64,000 nucleotides of DNA from Pseudomonas lalkuanensis (GTDB lineage Bacteria; Pseudomonadota; Gammaproteobacteria; Pseudomonadales; Pseudomonadaceae), in the NCBI RefSeq assembly GCF_008807375.1, contig NZ_CP043311.1:524501-588500 (forward strand). Reading direction: 5' to 3'. Position numbers and translations under genes: made by a program. The notes below the pieces were generated by a model. That model saw only the letters and a program-made list of their open reading frames with translations, made no database searches and was not told the origin of the DNA. Positions 15,252 to 27,455 of this stretch are shown piece by piece; position 1 is the first letter of the stretch; each line of letters opens with the position of its first letter.

Positions 15252-18200
15252 TTATACAGGCGCCCTTTGCTGGGTGCCAATCGCGGGGAGGGGGCTGAGG
15301 AATTTGCGTTCGAACGCTTCTGGCGGCAAGGGTGTGCTGACGATAAAACCTTGAATCTGTTGGCATCCTTCGGCGGCGAGGAAGTATTCCTGGGCCTTGG
15401 TTTCGACGCCTTCGGCGATCACGGTGAGTTGCATGCTGCGGCCGAGGGCGATGATGGCGCGGCTGATGGCGGCGTCGTTGGGATCGTCGGGCAGGCCGCG
15501 TACGAAGGACTTGTCGATCTTCAGCACATCCAGCGGCAGACGCTTGAGGTAGCTGAGGGAGGAATAGCCAGTGCCGAAGTCGTCGATGGCCAGCTGTACG
15601 CCGAGGGTCTTGAGGTTGTGGAGCACGCTGAGGGCTTCTTCGGCCTGGCTCATGATGAAGCCTTCGGTGATCTCCAGCTGCAGGCGCTGGGGCTCCAGAC
15701 CAAGGCTGTCGATGAGGTGTTGCAGGCGTTCCACCAGCAGCGGCTGGCGCAGTTGGGCGCCGGCGAGGTTGACTGACAGCGGGCCGAACGGCGCGTGGGC
15801 TTCCTGCCAGCGCTGCATCTGCCGGCAGGATTGCTCCAGTACCCAGTCGCCCAGCGGGAGGATGAGGCCGCTCTCTTCCGCGAGCGGGATGAAGCGCTCC
15901 GGAGGAATCTCCCCGAGTTTCGGGTGGTACCAGCGCACCAGGGCTTCGGCGCCCACCAGGGCCTGGTTCTGCAGGCTGAGTTTGGGCTGGTAGGAGAGGG
16001 ACAGCTCGTTGCGCTCCAGGGCGCGGCGCAGTTCGGTTTCCAGCGCCATGCGCTCGGTGGCCTGGCTGGTGAGGTCGCGGGTGTAGAACTCGATGCGGTT
16101 GCGGCCACGGGCCTTGGCCCGGTACATGGCGGCGTCGGCATTCTTCACCAGGGTGGCGACGTCCAGCCCGTGCTCCGGGAACAGGCTGATGCCGATGCTG
16201 GCGCTCATGAAAAACTCGTGCCGGCCGGCAGGGAGCGGCGCTTCGAAGCAGGTCAGCAGTTTGTGTGCGACAGCCTGGGCGTCGTCGGGGCCGTGCAGGC
16301 CGGGCAGCAGGATGATGAATTCGTCGCCGCCCAGGCGGGCCACGGTATCGATGTCACGCAGCTGTTCGCGCAGGCGGTGGGCGATCCCCTTGAGCAGCAG
16401 GTCGCCCACCGGGTGGCCGAGGCTGTCGTTGATGTGTTTGAAGCGGTCGAGGTCGATGAAGAGGACGGCGCCGTGAAGGTCGTCGTTGGCGGCCTCGACC
16501 AGGGCCAGTTGCAGCCGGCTCTCGAACAGCAGGCGGTTGGGCAGGCCGGTGAGCGGGTCGTGGTGGGCCTGGTAGTCGAGGCGCGCCTGGGCGTGCTTGA
16601 GCGGCGAGATGTCGGCGAACACGCCGACGTAGTGGGTGACCTGCTGATGACGATCGCGTACGGCGCTGATGGTGAGCCATTCGGGGTAGGGCTCGCCGTT
16701 CTTGCGGCGGTTCCAGATCTCGCCTTGCCAGTGCCCTTCACGCTCCAACTGGTGCCACATGGCGGCGTAGAAGGCGCTGTCGTGCTGACCCGAGGCGAGC
16801 ATGTGCGGTGATTGGCCGAGGGCTTCTTCCTCGCTGTAGCCGGTGATTTCGCTGAAGGCGCGGTTGACCGCGGTGATGCGCTGTTCGGTGTCGGTGATCA
16901 TCACGCCTTCGGCGGTGCTTTCGAAGACGGTGGCTGCCTGCAGCAGTTTTTCCTGCATCTGCTGGCGCTCGGTGATGTCGCGGGCGATGGTCAGCATGCA
17001 GGGCTCGCCGCCGATGGGAATCGGCTGGGCGGAGAGTTCGCAGATGCGCACCTGGCCGCGCTTGGTGCGCACGGCGGTGGTGAAGTTGTGCAGGCTGCCC
17101 TGGTCGCGGACGAGTTGGATCATACGCTCGCGCTCCGCCGGGTTGGCCCACAGGCCGAGGTCCAGGGTGGAACGCTCGGCGATCTCCTGCTGGCTGTAGC
17201 CGGTAATGCGGCTGAACCCGTCGTTCGCCTCCACCAGCAGGCCATCGCTGATGCGGGTGATGAGCAGGCCGTCTGGGGAGGCATGGAAGGCGCTGGCGAA
17301 CTTTTCTTCGGAAACCTGCAGCAGGCGCTGGGTTTCCTTGAGCTGGGTGATGTCGCGCACCACGACCACCAGGGCCGGCGTGTCGTCCAGGTCGATGGCC
17401 TGGGCGGAGATCAGGCCGATGAAGGTTTCGCCATTGGCGCGGCGGAAGGGCATTTCCAGGTTGTGCAGCGGGTTGCCCTGCTGCAGGCGCTGGAGGAGTT
17501 TCGGACCGATGCCGGGGATGCCCCAGATGTCGAGTTCGGTGGCGGTGCGGCCGAGGGCTTCGCTGGCCTTGAGGCCTATCTGCTGTTCGAAGGTGTGGTT
17601 GATGGCCAGCAGGCTGCCATCGGTGCGGCGGGCGATGACGATGATGTCGGGGCAGTTGTGGAACACCGAGGCGAACTTCTGCTCGGACAGGCGCAGGGCC
17701 TGCTCGGTCTGCTTGGCCTCGGTGATGTCGATCATCAGGCCGCGCATCATCTGGGTTTCACCGTGGGGGATGAGGGTGATGATGTCGCGCACCCAGAGTA
17801 CCCGGCCGTCGGCGGCGATCATGCGGTAGTCGAGGCTATGGTCGCGGCCCGCGGCGGTTTCGGTTTCACAGAAGGTGTTGGCCCGGGCGTCGTCGTCGGG
17901 GTGCAGGGCGCGGCGCCAGAAGCCGGGCTCCAGCCAGTCGCTCAAGGGGTAGCCCAACAGGCGCTCGGCGTGGGGCGAGACATAGGTGTAGCAGTAGTCG
18001 TCGACGCGCATTTCCCAGGCGATGGCGTTCAGGCTTTCCACCAGGCCGCGGTAGTGCTGCTCGCTGCTGCGCAGTTCGTCCTGCAGCGCGGCCCGACCGG
18101 CCATTTCGTTGCTGAGGCGGCGGTTGACGCGCAGGACGAAAGTCAGGGCGCCGGCCACCAACAATAGCGCGGGGAGTCCGTAGAGGAGGATGCGCTGCCA

Positions 18201-18989
18201 GTCGGTTCGCTGGTAGAGGGCGTCGCCCACCCAGCGCTCCTGGATGGCCGCGGTTTCTTCCGGGGTGATTTCGGCGAAGACCCGGTCGAGGATACCGGCC
18301 AGCAGCGGATGAATCTTCGGTGTCGCCATGGCCAGTTGGTAACGATAAGGCGTTTCGCCACTGATGCTGATGCCGTTGAGCTTGAGCTGGCGCAGGCTCC
18401 AGACGCTGGAGGCGAGGTCGCCGACGAAGGTGTCCACCTCGCCGGTGGCCAGGGCCTGGAGTGCGGCTGCGACGGTGGGGTAGCCCTGCAGGCTGAGGTC
18501 GGGGTGCTGGTTGCGCAGCAGCTCATGGGGGGCGTAGTCGGACACGATGCCGACGCGCAGGCCGTAGAGGTCCTGGATATTCGAAGGTTGGGGGCCCTTG
18601 GTGCGGGAAAGGATGACGATGGGGAAATCGAGGTAGGGCCGCGTGAAGTTCAGGTATTGCTGGCGTTCGGGGGTGGACATGATGCCGGGCAGGATATCCA
18701 GTTCGCCTGCGCGGGCCCGCTTGAGCACTTCCCCCCAATTGCTGGACTCGATGGGGGTGACTTTCACGTTCAGCCGCCGCCGGATCAGCTCGACATAGTC
18801 GGCGGCCAGGCCCTGGTGGCGGCCCTGGGGATCCCGGAATTCGAAGGGAGGCCAGGAGGTGTCTATGCCCAGTTGCAATTCGCCGTGCCGGTCGAGCCAG
18901 GCCTGTTCGTCCGGGGTGAGCGTCAAGGCTCCGGCCGGAATGGTCCAGAGTGCCAGCCAGAACATCAGTAGGGCCCGCACTCGCAGCAT
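15252..18989 (-). CDS. rmcA: RmcA: periplasmic-sensor, PAS, GGDEF, EAL protein
   Basis: A membrane protein for cyclic-di-GMP turnover. Order of domains: signal/anchor helix (residues 1-20), periplasmic SBP_bac_3 sensor (about 30-255), transmembrane helix (about 268-290), four PAS domains (about 310-790), GGDEF (RLGGDEFIILL) and EAL (EALVRW, EITEGF, DDFGTGYSS, KIDKSFV, AEGVET all present). The ATG at 18989 has GAGG 6 bases before it and gives 1245 residues, the length I remember for P. aeruginosa RmcA. An ATG at 19001 is possible but its ribosome site is too close. In P. aeruginosa RmcA lowers cyclic-di-GMP in response to redox state (phenazines) and arginine. It lies between rpoD and the tRNA, as there. 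Confidence 0.92.
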   Translation of the reverse strand: MLRVRALLMFWLALWTIPAGALTLTPDEQAWLDRHGELQLGIDTSWPPFEFRDPQGRHQGLAADYVELIRRRLNVKVTPIESSNWGEVLKRARAGELDILPGIMSTPERQQYLNFTRPYLDFPIVILSRTKGPQPSNIQDLYGLRVGIVSDYAPHELLRNQHPDLSLQGYPTVAAALQALATGEVDTFVGDLASSVWSLRQLKLNGISISGETPYRYQLAMATPKIHPLLAGILDRVFAEITPEETAAIQERWVGDALYQRTDWQRILLYGLPALLLVAGALTFVLRVNRRLSNEMAGRAALQDELRSSEQHYRGLVESLNAIAWEMRVDDYCYTYVSPHAERLLGYPLSDWLEPGFWRRALHPDDDARANTFCETETAAGRDHSLDYRMIAADGRVLWVRDIITLIPHGETQMMRGLMIDITEAKQTEQALRLSEQKFASVFHNCPDIIVIARRTDGSLLAINHTFEQQIGLKASEALGRTATELDIWGIPGIGPKLLQRLQQGNPLHNLEMPFRRANGETFIGLISAQAIDLDDTPALVVVVRDITQLKETQRLLQVSEEKFASAFHASPDGLLITRISDGLLVEANDGFSRITGYSQQEIAERSTLDLGLWANPAERERMIQLVRDQGSLHNFTTAVRTKRGQVRICELSAQPIPIGGEPCMLTIARDITERQQMQEKLLQAATVFESTAEGVMITDTEQRITAVNRAFSEITGYSEEEALGQSPHMLASGQHDSAFYAAMWHQLEREGHWQGEIWNRRKNGEPYPEWLTISAVRDRHQQVTHYVGVFADISPLKHAQARLDYQAHHDPLTGLPNRLLFESRLQLALVEAANDDLHGAVLFIDLDRFKHINDSLGHPVGDLLLKGIAHRLREQLRDIDTVARLGGDEFIILLPGLHGPDDAQAVAHKLLTCFEAPLPAGRHEFFMSASIGISLFPEHGLDVATLVKNADAAMYRAKARGRNRIEFYTRDLTSQATERMALETELRRALERNELSLSYQPKLSLQNQALVGAEALVRWYHPKLGEIPPERFIPLAEESGLILPLGDWVLEQSCRQMQRWQEAHAPFGPLSVNLAGAQLRQPLLVERLQHLIDSLGLEPQRLQLEITEGFIMSQAEEALSVLHNLKTLGVQLAIDDFGTGYSSLSYLKRLPLDVLKIDKSFVRGLPDDPNDAAISRAIIALGRSMQLTVIAEGVETKAQEYFLAAEGCQQIQGFIVSTPLPPEAFERKFLSPLPAIGTQQRAPV

Positions 18990-19090
18990 TGGCGGCCTCA
19001 TTCCTTGATGGGATGTAAGACGGAAGTGTAGACGTGGCCGCTCGGCATCTGGAAGGGGAAACAACGCAGCTGCGATCTGGTTCGCGGACA

Positions 19091-19119
19091 AAAGAAAACC
19101 CCCGGACTGGCCGGGGGTT
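19091..19119 (-). terminator. Terminator of rpoD
   Basis: Minus strand: AACCCCCGG-CCAGT-CCGGGGGTT followed by TTCTTT. It begins 12 bases after the rpoD stop. Confidence 0.85.
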
Positions 19120-19130
19120 CTCGTATCGCT

Positions 19131-20981
<1,851 letters not shown>

Positions 20982-21048
20982 AGCACCCTATCCACTTAAG
21001 GTCTTGGCGGGCTGAAAACAAGCCGAGGATTATACCTGATCCGGGGCA

Positions 21049-23043
21049 TCACGCGCCAGTTGAGGTCGGAGTCAGTGGAGACGTGTTGCGGCTGAGAAGG
21101 TCGCGCAGCTGATCTTTTTCCTCTGCGCTGAGTTCGCTTTGCCGTGCTTTCCGCAGCAGATTTTCCAAGCGGCGTTCCCGCTGGCGAGCCGACAACCTAG
21201 TTATAGTGTCGAAAAACTGTTGTTCAAGGTTGTCGTCGGAAATCAGCCATTCCTTCTCCGCCAGGGCCCGTAGCAGACGGCCTTGGTCGGTGCCGTGCCA
21301 GCGGGCGATCAACTGCAGCGAACGCAGTTTCGGATTCTTCTGCACGGCTTCCACCAGTGACACCATGAGCTGGGCGTAGGTGTCGTCTTCAGCGGCGAAA
21401 TGGCTGGCATCTTCCACTTTCTGCGCCAGTGAGGGATGGTGAAGCAGGGTGCGCAGGGCGGTGAGCGTAGGGGATTCCACCTTCACTTCGGTGCGTGGCG
21501 GGCGCTTGAAATCTTCACGACCCTGCTTGTTCCACTTCTTGCCGTCTTTCTTCCAGTCGTCCTTTCTCCAGCCTTCCTTGCGCTTTTCGTCCTTCTGCCA
21601 ATTTCCCTGCTGCGCAGCTGGCTGTTCGAAGTATTGCGAGTGGTCCGGCTCGTACTGCTGGTCGTCGTGGCCGGAGAAGGCTTCGTAGTAGGAATCTTCC
21701 GGGTAGCCCTGGTTGTCGTGGCTGACGCTCGGGGCGGCGCTGCGGGCGAATTGGCCGAGGGCTTCGCCGTTGAGGCCGGTGATTTCGGCCAGTCGCTGGC
21801 GCATCAGCACCTTCAGGTTGGCGCCGGGAATGCGCTCGATCAGCGGTGCGGCCAGGGTGGCCAGGTGGGCCTTGCCTTCCAGGGAGGTCGGATCGGCTTC
21901 CTGGGTCAGTTGCTGGAAGAAATAGTCGGCCAGCGGCTGCGCGTGCTGGGTAATGCGGGCGCGGAAGGCGTCAGTGCCTTCCTTGCGAACCAGGCTGTCC
22001 GGGTCTTCGCCTTCGGGCAGGAAGAGGAAGCGCGCCCGCCGGCCGTCTTCCAGGCCCGGCAGGGTCGCTTCCAGGGCTCGCCAGGCGGCTTTTCGTCCGG
22101 CCTGGTCGCCGTCGAAACAGAAGAGAATGTTCGGCACCAGGCGGAACAGGCGGCGGATGTGCTCCTCGCTGGTTGCGGTGCCCAGGGTGGCGACGGCATT
22201 GCGCAGACCTTGCTGGGCCAGGGCGATGACGTCCATATAGCCCTCGACCACCATGATTTCGTCGAGGTTGCGGTTGTGCTTGCGCGCCTCGAACAGCCCG
22301 TAGAGTTCCTGGCCCTTGTGGAAAACCGGAGTTTCCGGAGAGTTCAGGTACTTGGGCTTGTCGTCGCCCAGCACCCGGCCGCCGAAGGCGATGATGCGTC
22401 CGCGGCTGTCGCGGATCGGGAACATCACCCGGTCACGGAAGCGGTCGTAGCGCTTGCCGGTGTCGGCGTTCTCGATCAGCAGGCCAGCGTCGATCATGTG
22501 CTTCTGCTGCAGGCTGTCGCCGCCCATGTGCTTGAGCAGATTGTCCCAACCGGGTGGGGCGAAGCCCAGGGCGAAGTCGCGGGCGATCTCGCCAGTCAGG
22601 CCGCGGCCTTTGAGGTACTCGACCGCGGCCTTGCGCGTCGGATGCTGTTTCAGCGCATGGCGGTAGTAGTCCGATGCGGCGGTAAGCAGTGCGTAGAGCG
22701 GGGAGTCGGTTGGCTGGCGCGGGCCTCTGCTGCGGCCGCCGTCCTCCCGGGGAACTTCCAGACCGGCGCGCTTGGCCAGTTCCTCGACCGCCTGGGGAAA
22801 GTCCAGGTGGTCGTGGTCCATGATGAAGCCGAGGGCGTTGCCACCGGCGCCGCAGCCGAAGCAGTAGTAGAACTGCTTGTCCGGGCTGACGCTGAAGGAG
22901 GGCGTCTTTTCGTTATGGAAGGGGCAGCGGGCGGTGAAGTTCTTGCCGGCCTTTTTCAGCTGCACGCGCGCGCCGACCACTTCGACAATGTCGGTGCGGT
23001 TCAGCAGGTCGTCGATGAAGCCTTGGGGGATCAGGCCAGCCAT
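21049..23043 (-). CDS. dnaG: DNA primase
   Basis: Synthesises RNA primers for replication, working with the DnaB helicase. The 664-residue protein has a CHC2 zinc finger at the N-terminus (C40, H43, C61, C64), a RNA-polymerase-like catalytic and TOPRIM core (EGYMD at about residue 266, FDGDQAG around 310) and a C-terminal helicase-interaction domain. Between core and C-terminus is a charged, glutamine- and lysine-rich linker (about residues 440-515) that varies between species. It sits between rpsU and rpoD, the classical macromolecular synthesis operon. Confidence 0.97.
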   Translation of the reverse strand: MAGLIPQGFIDDLLNRTDIVEVVGARVQLKKAGKNFTARCPFHNEKTPSFSVSPDKQFYYCFGCGAGGNALGFIMDHDHLDFPQAVEELAKRAGLEVPREDGGRSRGPRQPTDSPLYALLTAASDYYRHALKQHPTRKAAVEYLKGRGLTGEIARDFALGFAPPGWDNLLKHMGGDSLQQKHMIDAGLLIENADTGKRYDRFRDRVMFPIRDSRGRIIAFGGRVLGDDKPKYLNSPETPVFHKGQELYGLFEARKHNRNLDEIMVVEGYMDVIALAQQGLRNAVATLGTATSEEHIRRLFRLVPNILFCFDGDQAGRKAAWRALEATLPGLEDGRRARFLFLPEGEDPDSLVRKEGTDAFRARITQHAQPLADYFFQQLTQEADPTSLEGKAHLATLAAPLIERIPGANLKVLMRQRLAEITGLNGEALGQFARSAAPSVSHDNQGYPEDSYYEAFSGHDDQQYEPDHSQYFEQPAAQQGNWQKDEKRKEGWRKDDWKKDGKKWNKQGREDFKRPPRTEVKVESPTLTALRTLLHHPSLAQKVEDASHFAAEDDTYAQLMVSLVEAVQKNPKLRSLQLIARWHGTDQGRLLRALAEKEWLISDDNLEQQFFDTITRLSARQRERRLENLLRKARQSELSAEEKDQLRDLLSRNTSPLTPTSTGA

Positions 23044-23124
23044 AGGGTGCTCGGGGCGCGGGGAGGTTCAAAGCATACTCGCGCCCGGTTGGTGAAGACA
23101 GGCAAGAGTCTTGAGCTGGAAAGC

Positions 23125-23159
23125 AAAAAACTCCGCCATTCGCCAAGGCGAAGCGGAGT
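23125..23159 (-). terminator. Terminator between rpsU and dnaG
   Basis: Minus strand: ACTCCGC-TTCGCC-TT-GGCGAA-TG-GCGGAGT followed by TTTTTG. It would end most rpsU transcripts, letting a fraction continue into dnaG. A second GC hairpin (CGCCCGGC/GCCGGGCG) lies at 23184-23203. Confidence 0.8.
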
Positions 23160-23232
23160 CTTCTGTGTGCTCAGCATGCACTCGCCCGGCCGGAGCCGGG
23201 CGACGCTTGAGCGTGCGGCGGAGCCTGTTAAC

Positions 23233-23448
23233 TCAGTACAGGCGCTCGCGGCGGCGCTGCTCGCGCTGCACTTTCTTGGCGTGACGCTTGACCGCGGCGG
23301 CGGCTTTGCGCTTGCGCTCGGCAGTGGGCTTCTCGTAGAACTCACGGCTGCGGACTTCGGCCAGTACGCCGGCTTTTTCGCAGGAGCGCTTGAAACGACG
23401 CAGGGCTACGTCGAAGGGTTCGTTCTCTTTAACTTTGACGGCTGGCAT
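23233..23448 (-). CDS. rpsU: 30S ribosomal protein bS21
   Basis: The 71-residue bS21 starts [20 protein letters not shown] and ends with an arginine/lysine-rich helix ([18 protein letters not shown]), as expected. It sits near the 3' end of 16S rRNA in the 30S subunit and assists initiation. A longer frame upstream of this ATG has no family match. It is the first gene of the rpsU-dnaG-rpoD unit and is divergent from tsaD. Confidence 0.98.
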   Translation of the reverse strand: MPAVKVKENEPFDVALRRFKRSCEKAGVLAEVRSREFYEKPTAERKRKAAAAVKRHAKKVQREQRRRERLY

Positions 23449-23654
23449 CCAGGTCGTACCTTCATCAATTACCGAATGGTCGACGCATTCCGGCAAAAGT
23501 TGGCTCGGTGGCGCGTCGGATTTCAAGGGCTGCGGATATTAACGCCTCAAGGCACGGAATGCAAAGCCTTCAGTCGAAAACCGCTAGTCGGCACAAGGGG
23601 CGGCGATTATGATTCGCGCCTTCTTCTTTTGCCAGGCCAGAAAGGCTCGTACCC

Positions 23655-24680
23655 ATGCTAGTGCTGGGGTTGGAAACCTCTTGCGACGAAACCGGCGTCG
23701 CCCTTTACGACAGTGAACGCGGCCTGCTGGCCGACGCGCTGTTCAGTCAGATCGACCTGCACCGGGTCTACGGCGGCGTCGTACCCGAGCTGGCCTCCCG
23801 TGACCACGTCAAGCGCCTGCTGCCGCTGCTGCGCGAGGTGCTGGAAGAGGCCGGTCGCAAACCCGAAGACATCGACGGCATCGCCTATACCGCCGGCCCC
23901 GGCCTGGTGGGCGCGCTGCTGGTGGGTGCTTCCTGCGCCCAGGCCCTGGCCTTCGCGTGGGGTGTGCCGGCGCTCGGCGTGCACCATATGGAAGGTCACT
24001 TGCTGGCTCCCATGCTGGAAGAGCAACCGCCGCAGTTTCCGTTCGTCGCCTTGCTGGTGTCCGGCGGCCACACCCAGTTGGTTCGGGTCGATGGCATCGG
24101 TCGCTACCAGTTGCTTGGCGAGTCGGTGGACGACGCCGCTGGCGAAGCCTTCGACAAGACCGCCAAGCTGATCGGCCTCGGCTACCCCGGTGGTCCGGAG
24201 ATCGCCCGCCTGGCCCAGAGCGGTACACCCGGTCGCTTCACCTTCCCGCGACCGATGACGGATCGTCCCGGCCTGGATTTCTCCTTCAGTGGCCTCAAGA
24301 CCTTCGCCCTCAACACCTGGCAGCAGTGCCGCAATGCTGGGGACGACGGCGAGCAAACCCGTTGCGACATCGCTCTGGCCTTCGAACAGGCTGTCGTGGA
24401 CACTCTCACCATCAAGTGCAAGCGCGCCCTCAAGCAGACCGGCCTTGAACGCCTGGTGATCGCCGGTGGCGTCAGCGCCAACCAGTCGCTGCGCCAGTCG
24501 CTGGGCAAGATGCTCGGTGAGATGAAGGGCGACGTGTTCTATGCGCGGCCGCGCTTCTGCACCGATAACGGCGCGATGATCGCTTATGCCGGCTGCCAGC
24601 GTTTGCTGGCGGGGCAGCAGGATGGTCCGGCGATTGGTGTGCAGGCGCGCTGGCCGATGGAGCAGCTACCCGCTGTCTGA
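23655..24680 (+). CDS. tsaD: tRNA t6A threonylcarbamoyltransferase
   Basis: A 341-residue ASKHA-fold protein (Kae1/YgjD/Gcp) that transfers the threonylcarbamoyl group onto A37 of ANN-decoding tRNAs, together with TsaB and TsaE. The metal-binding histidines H111 and H115 (in HHMEGH) and the nucleotide-binding loops ([32 protein letters not shown]) are intact. It is divergent from rpsU, a conserved arrangement. The partner genes are elsewhere. Confidence 0.97.
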   Translation: MLVLGLETSCDETGVALYDSERGLLADALFSQIDLHRVYGGVVPELASRDHVKRLLPLLREVLEEAGRKPEDIDGIAYTAGPGLVGALLVGASCAQALAFAWGVPALGVHHMEGHLLAPMLEEQPPQFPFVALLVSGGHTQLVRVDGIGRYQLLGESVDDAAGEAFDKTAKLIGLGYPGGPEIARLAQSGTPGRFTFPRPMTDRPGLDFSFSGLKTFALNTWQQCRNAGDDGEQTRCDIALAFEQAVVDTLTIKCKRALKQTGLERLVIAGGVSANQSLRQSLGKMLGEMKGDVFYARPRFCTDNGAMIAYAGCQRLLAGQQDGPAIGVQARWPMEQLPAV

Positions 24681-24710
24681 CGGCTGGTTGAGCCGATTTC
24701 GTTCAATTGA

Positions 24711-25280
24711 TCAGAAATGCCGTTCGCGTCCGGCGAAAAGGTCGCGTAGATTGCCGCGATGGCGCCAGACGATGAGCCCGGTCAGAACGGTCATCGGCAG
24801 GAGCGCACCGGGTTGCTGCCAGGCCAGCAATGGCAGGGTCAGCGGCGTGGCGATCAGCGCCGCCAGGGAGCTGGTGCGGGTCAGGTAGAAGGTCAGCAGC
24901 CAGACGCAGATGGCCAGCAGCGCGGCCGGGGGATAGAGCCCCAGCAGCATGCCGGCGGCGGTGGCGACGCCTTTGCCGCCACGAAAGCGGAAGTACAGGG
25001 GATAGAGGTGCCCGAGCACCGCGGCAAGGCCGATCCAGGCCTGTTGCTGGATGTCGAAGCCGCAGTAGCGGGCGACCAGCACCGGCAGCAGGCCTTTGAG
25101 CAGGTCGCCGAGCAAGGTCAGGATCGCCAGCTTCTTTCCTGCCACCCGCAGCATGTTGGTGGCGCCAGGGTTGCCGGAGCCCTGGGCACGCGGGTCGCCC
25201 GTGCCGAACAGACGGCTGAGCAGAATGGCGAAGGACAACGATCCGAGCAGGTAGGCGAGAGTCGCCAGCAGCCAAAACAT
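24711..25280 (-). CDS. plsY: Acyl-phosphate glycerol-3-phosphate acyltransferase
   Basis: An inner-membrane enzyme that transfers an acyl group from acyl-phosphate to glycerol-3-phosphate, first step of phospholipid synthesis. The 189-residue protein has about five helices and the three conserved PlsY loops: [12 protein letters not shown] (residues 34-45), the glycine-rich [11 protein letters not shown], and the C-terminal [16 protein letters not shown]. Start ATG 25280 ([14 protein letters not shown]) gives the length usual in Pseudomonas; an ATG at 25289 would add three residues. It is convergent with tsaD and divergent from folB. Confidence 0.96.
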   Translation of the reverse strand: MFWLLATLAYLLGSLSFAILLSRLFGTGDPRAQGSGNPGATNMLRVAGKKLAILTLLGDLLKGLLPVLVARYCGFDIQQQAWIGLAAVLGHLYPLYFRFRGGKGVATAAGMLLGLYPPAALLAICVWLLTFYLTRTSSLAALIATPLTLPLLAWQQPGALLPMTVLTGLIVWRHRGNLRDLFAGRERHF

Positions 25281-25331
25281 GGTATCCATTCCGGGGCGAG
25301 GAAGTCCCGATTCTAGCGGGGCAGCACTGAC

Positions 25332-25685
25332 GTGGACACGGTTTTCATCGAGGGTCTGGAAGTCGACACCGTAATCGGTGCCTATGACTGGGAGCGCAGC
25401 ATTCGCCAGTGCCTGCGCCTGGACCTGCAACTGGGCTGGGACAACCGCCCGGCCGCCGAAGGCGATGACCTGGACAAGGCGCTCGACTACGCCGCCGTCT
25501 CCCAGCGTATCCAGGCCTTCGCCGCTGAAGCGCAATTCCTCCTGGTGGAGACCTTTGCCGAGCGCCTGGTGGCCGTGCTGATGGCCGAGTTCAACATCCC
25601 CTGGGTCCGCCTGAAGTTGCACAAGCCTGGCGCCGTCGCTGCGGCCAGCAGTGTTGGCGTGGAGATCGAGCGCGGATGCCGCTGA
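25332..25685 (+). CDS. folB: Dihydroneopterin aldolase
   Basis: The 117-residue enzyme of folate synthesis that converts 7,8-dihydroneopterin to 6-hydroxymethyl-dihydropterin (and epimerises it). It uses a GTG start; the sequence [22 protein letters not shown] is the typical N-terminus, E74 in the [10 protein letters not shown] stretch is the conserved substrate-binding residue region, and the C-terminal KLHKPGAV loop holds the catalytic lysine. It overlaps folK by 10 bases, so both act in succession in the pathway and are translated together. Confidence 0.95.
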   Translation: MDTVFIEGLEVDTVIGAYDWERSIRQCLRLDLQLGWDNRPAAEGDDLDKALDYAAVSQRIQAFAAEAQFLLVETFAERLVAVLMAEFNIPWVRLKLHKPGAVAAASSVGVEIERGCR

Positions 25686-26218
25686 CCACTATCTACCTTG
25701 GCCTCGGCAGCAACATCGAGCGCGAGCGCAATCTCACCGCCGGGCTCGAGGCCCTCGCCGGTTTCCTTAAGGACATCCGTTGCTCGGCGGTGTTCGAGAG
25801 CCTGCCCGTTGGCATCAAGAGCGGGAATTTCTTCAATTTCGTGGTGGCCGCCCGCACCGACCTGTCGCTCCATGAGCTGGATCGCAGGCTCAAGGAAATC
25901 GAAGCCGACAACGGCCGCTACGCGCCGGGCCGCAAGGGCCTGCCGTTGGACATCGACGTGCTGCTGTATGGCGACCGCGTGGGCAATTTCGACGGTCTGA
26001 TCCTGCCGCGTCCCGAGGTGTTGAAGAACGCTTTCGTACTCTGGCCCTTGTCGCTGCTGGCGCCTGAGGTGCTGCATCCGGAGGAGCGTCGCAGCTTTGC
26101 GGAGTTGTGGCAGGGCGCCTCCATCCAGCAGGTGCTCTGGCCGGCGTCCTTCTCGTGGAGGGGCGCCGAGTTGACGCCCGCCGAGCTGATTCAGGCCTTC
26201 CCGCGACCTTCCTTGTAA
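25676..26218 (+). CDS. folK: HPPK-family pyrophosphokinase
   Basis: 6-hydroxymethyl-7,8-dihydropterin pyrophosphokinase family, 180 residues. The opening [15 protein letters not shown] and the catalytic [13 protein letters not shown] segment, with the two Mg-binding aspartates, are present. It makes the activated pterin used by dihydropteroate synthase. The sequence is more divergent than the FolK typically found beside panB, so it may be a second paralogue. It overlaps folB at its start and the convergent cca gene by 28 bases at its end. Confidence 0.9.
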   Translation: MPLTTIYLGLGSNIERERNLTAGLEALAGFLKDIRCSAVFESLPVGIKSGNFFNFVVAARTDLSLHELDRRLKEIEADNGRYAPGRKGLPLDIDVLLYGDRVGNFDGLILPRPEVLKNAFVLWPLSLLAPEVLHPEERRSFAELWQGASIQQVLWPASFSWRGAELTPAELIQAFPRPSL

Positions 26219-27423
26219 GCCTTCAGGGCCTTGAGGCGCTCGCCCTTGAGTGCTTCACCCAGTTCGGCGCCTCTCAGTCCCTTCTCCAGCAGCGGCTGCA
26301 CCGTCACTGCGCGGGCGGCCGCCGCTGCGCCCAGCAGGTAGGTGGCCTGCGGGTAGTCGCGCTGTTCCAGGCCGGTGCGGCCGCGGGCATCCATTTCGCT
26401 AGCGGCGACGAATTCTTCGAAGCGCTGCGGCCGGCGATAGACATCGAAGCTCTGCAGCAGCTCCAGCAGGGTGGTCGGACGGAGTTCCAGCGCGCGATGC
26501 GCGTGGGTGTGGTACTCGCCCACCAGCAGCGCCAGTTCCTGGCAATCCCGTGGAGCCTTGCAGCGCTCGTTCACCGCCTTGATCAGCTTCAGGCCGTGCT
26601 TTTCGTGGGCAATGTGCTGCGGCCATTCCTCTTCCGGGGTCAGGCCCTTGCCCAGGTCATGCAGCAGGCAGGCCCAGCGCACGGTGAGCGGCTGCTGGTG
26701 CTCCGCACATTGGCGTAGCACGGCCAGCACATGGACGCCTGAATCCACCTCGGGGTGGTGCTTCTCCGGCTGTGGCACGCCGAACAGGCGGTCCACTTCC
26801 GGCAACCAGGCGGCGAGGGCGCCGCAGTCGCGCAGGACCTGGATGAACACGTCCGGGCGCGGTTCCATCAGGGCGCGGGAAACTTCCTTCCAACTGCGTT
26901 CAGGCGTCAGGGCGTCAAGTTCACCGGATTCGGCGATCTGTCGCATCAGCGCCAGGGTTTCCTCGGCGACCGTGAAGCCCAGTGGCGCGTAGCGCGCGGC
27001 AAAGCGTGCGACGCGCAGCACGCGCAGGGGGTCTTCGGCGAACGCGGGGGAGACATGGCGCAGCACGCGTGCTGAGAGGTCCTTCTGGCCACCGTAGGGG
27101 TCGATCAGCTTGCCGTGGTCGTCCTCGGCCATGGCGTTGACCGTGAGGTCGCGGCGGATCAGGTCCTGTTCGAGGGTTACATCAGGACTGGCGTAGAAGA
27201 TGAAGCCGCCGTAGCCGCGACCACTCTTGCGCTCGGTGCGCGCGAGGGCGTATTCCTCGCCGCTCTGGGGGTGCAGGAACACCGGGAAATCCGCGCCCAC
27301 CGGGCGGTAACCCTGCTCCAGCATCTCCTCGGCCGTGGCGCCGACCACTACCCAGTCAATTTCGGTCGCCTCGCGGCCCAACAGACGGTCGCGTACCGCT
27401 CCGCCCACTTTGTATATCTGCAT
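26191..27423 (-). CDS. cca: CCA-adding enzyme (tRNA nucleotidyltransferase)
   Basis: Repairs or adds CCA at tRNA 3' ends. The 410-residue class II enzyme has the nucleotidyltransferase head ([11 protein letters not shown]), the ERxxxExxxxL-type helix region ([14 protein letters not shown]), and a C-terminal HD domain ([13 protein letters not shown]) with phosphatase/phosphodiesterase activity as in E. coli. One oddity: where E. coli has D21-x-D23, this protein has E21-I-D23, so the first metal ligand is glutamate. Start ATG is 27423. It overlaps the end of folK on the opposite strand. Confidence 0.95.
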   Translation of the reverse strand: MQIYKVGGAVRDRLLGREATEIDWVVVGATAEEMLEQGYRPVGADFPVFLHPQSGEEYALARTERKSGRGYGGFIFYASPDVTLEQDLIRRDLTVNAMAEDDHGKLIDPYGGQKDLSARVLRHVSPAFAEDPLRVLRVARFAARYAPLGFTVAEETLALMRQIAESGELDALTPERSWKEVSRALMEPRPDVFIQVLRDCGALAAWLPEVDRLFGVPQPEKHHPEVDSGVHVLAVLRQCAEHQQPLTVRWACLLHDLGKGLTPEEEWPQHIAHEKHGLKLIKAVNERCKAPRDCQELALLVGEYHTHAHRALELRPTTLLELLQSFDVYRRPQRFEEFVAASEMDARGRTGLEQRDYPQATYLLGAAAAARAVTVQPLLEKGLRGAELGEALKGERLKALKAYKEGRGKA

Positions 27424-27455
27424 GGCTTGCCTCCGTGGCTGCGGAGGATAGCAGC

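Noticed and set aside
21436..23661. Plus-strand frame of 741 codons opposite dnaG and rpsU
   Set aside because: Antisense to essential genes with clear domains.
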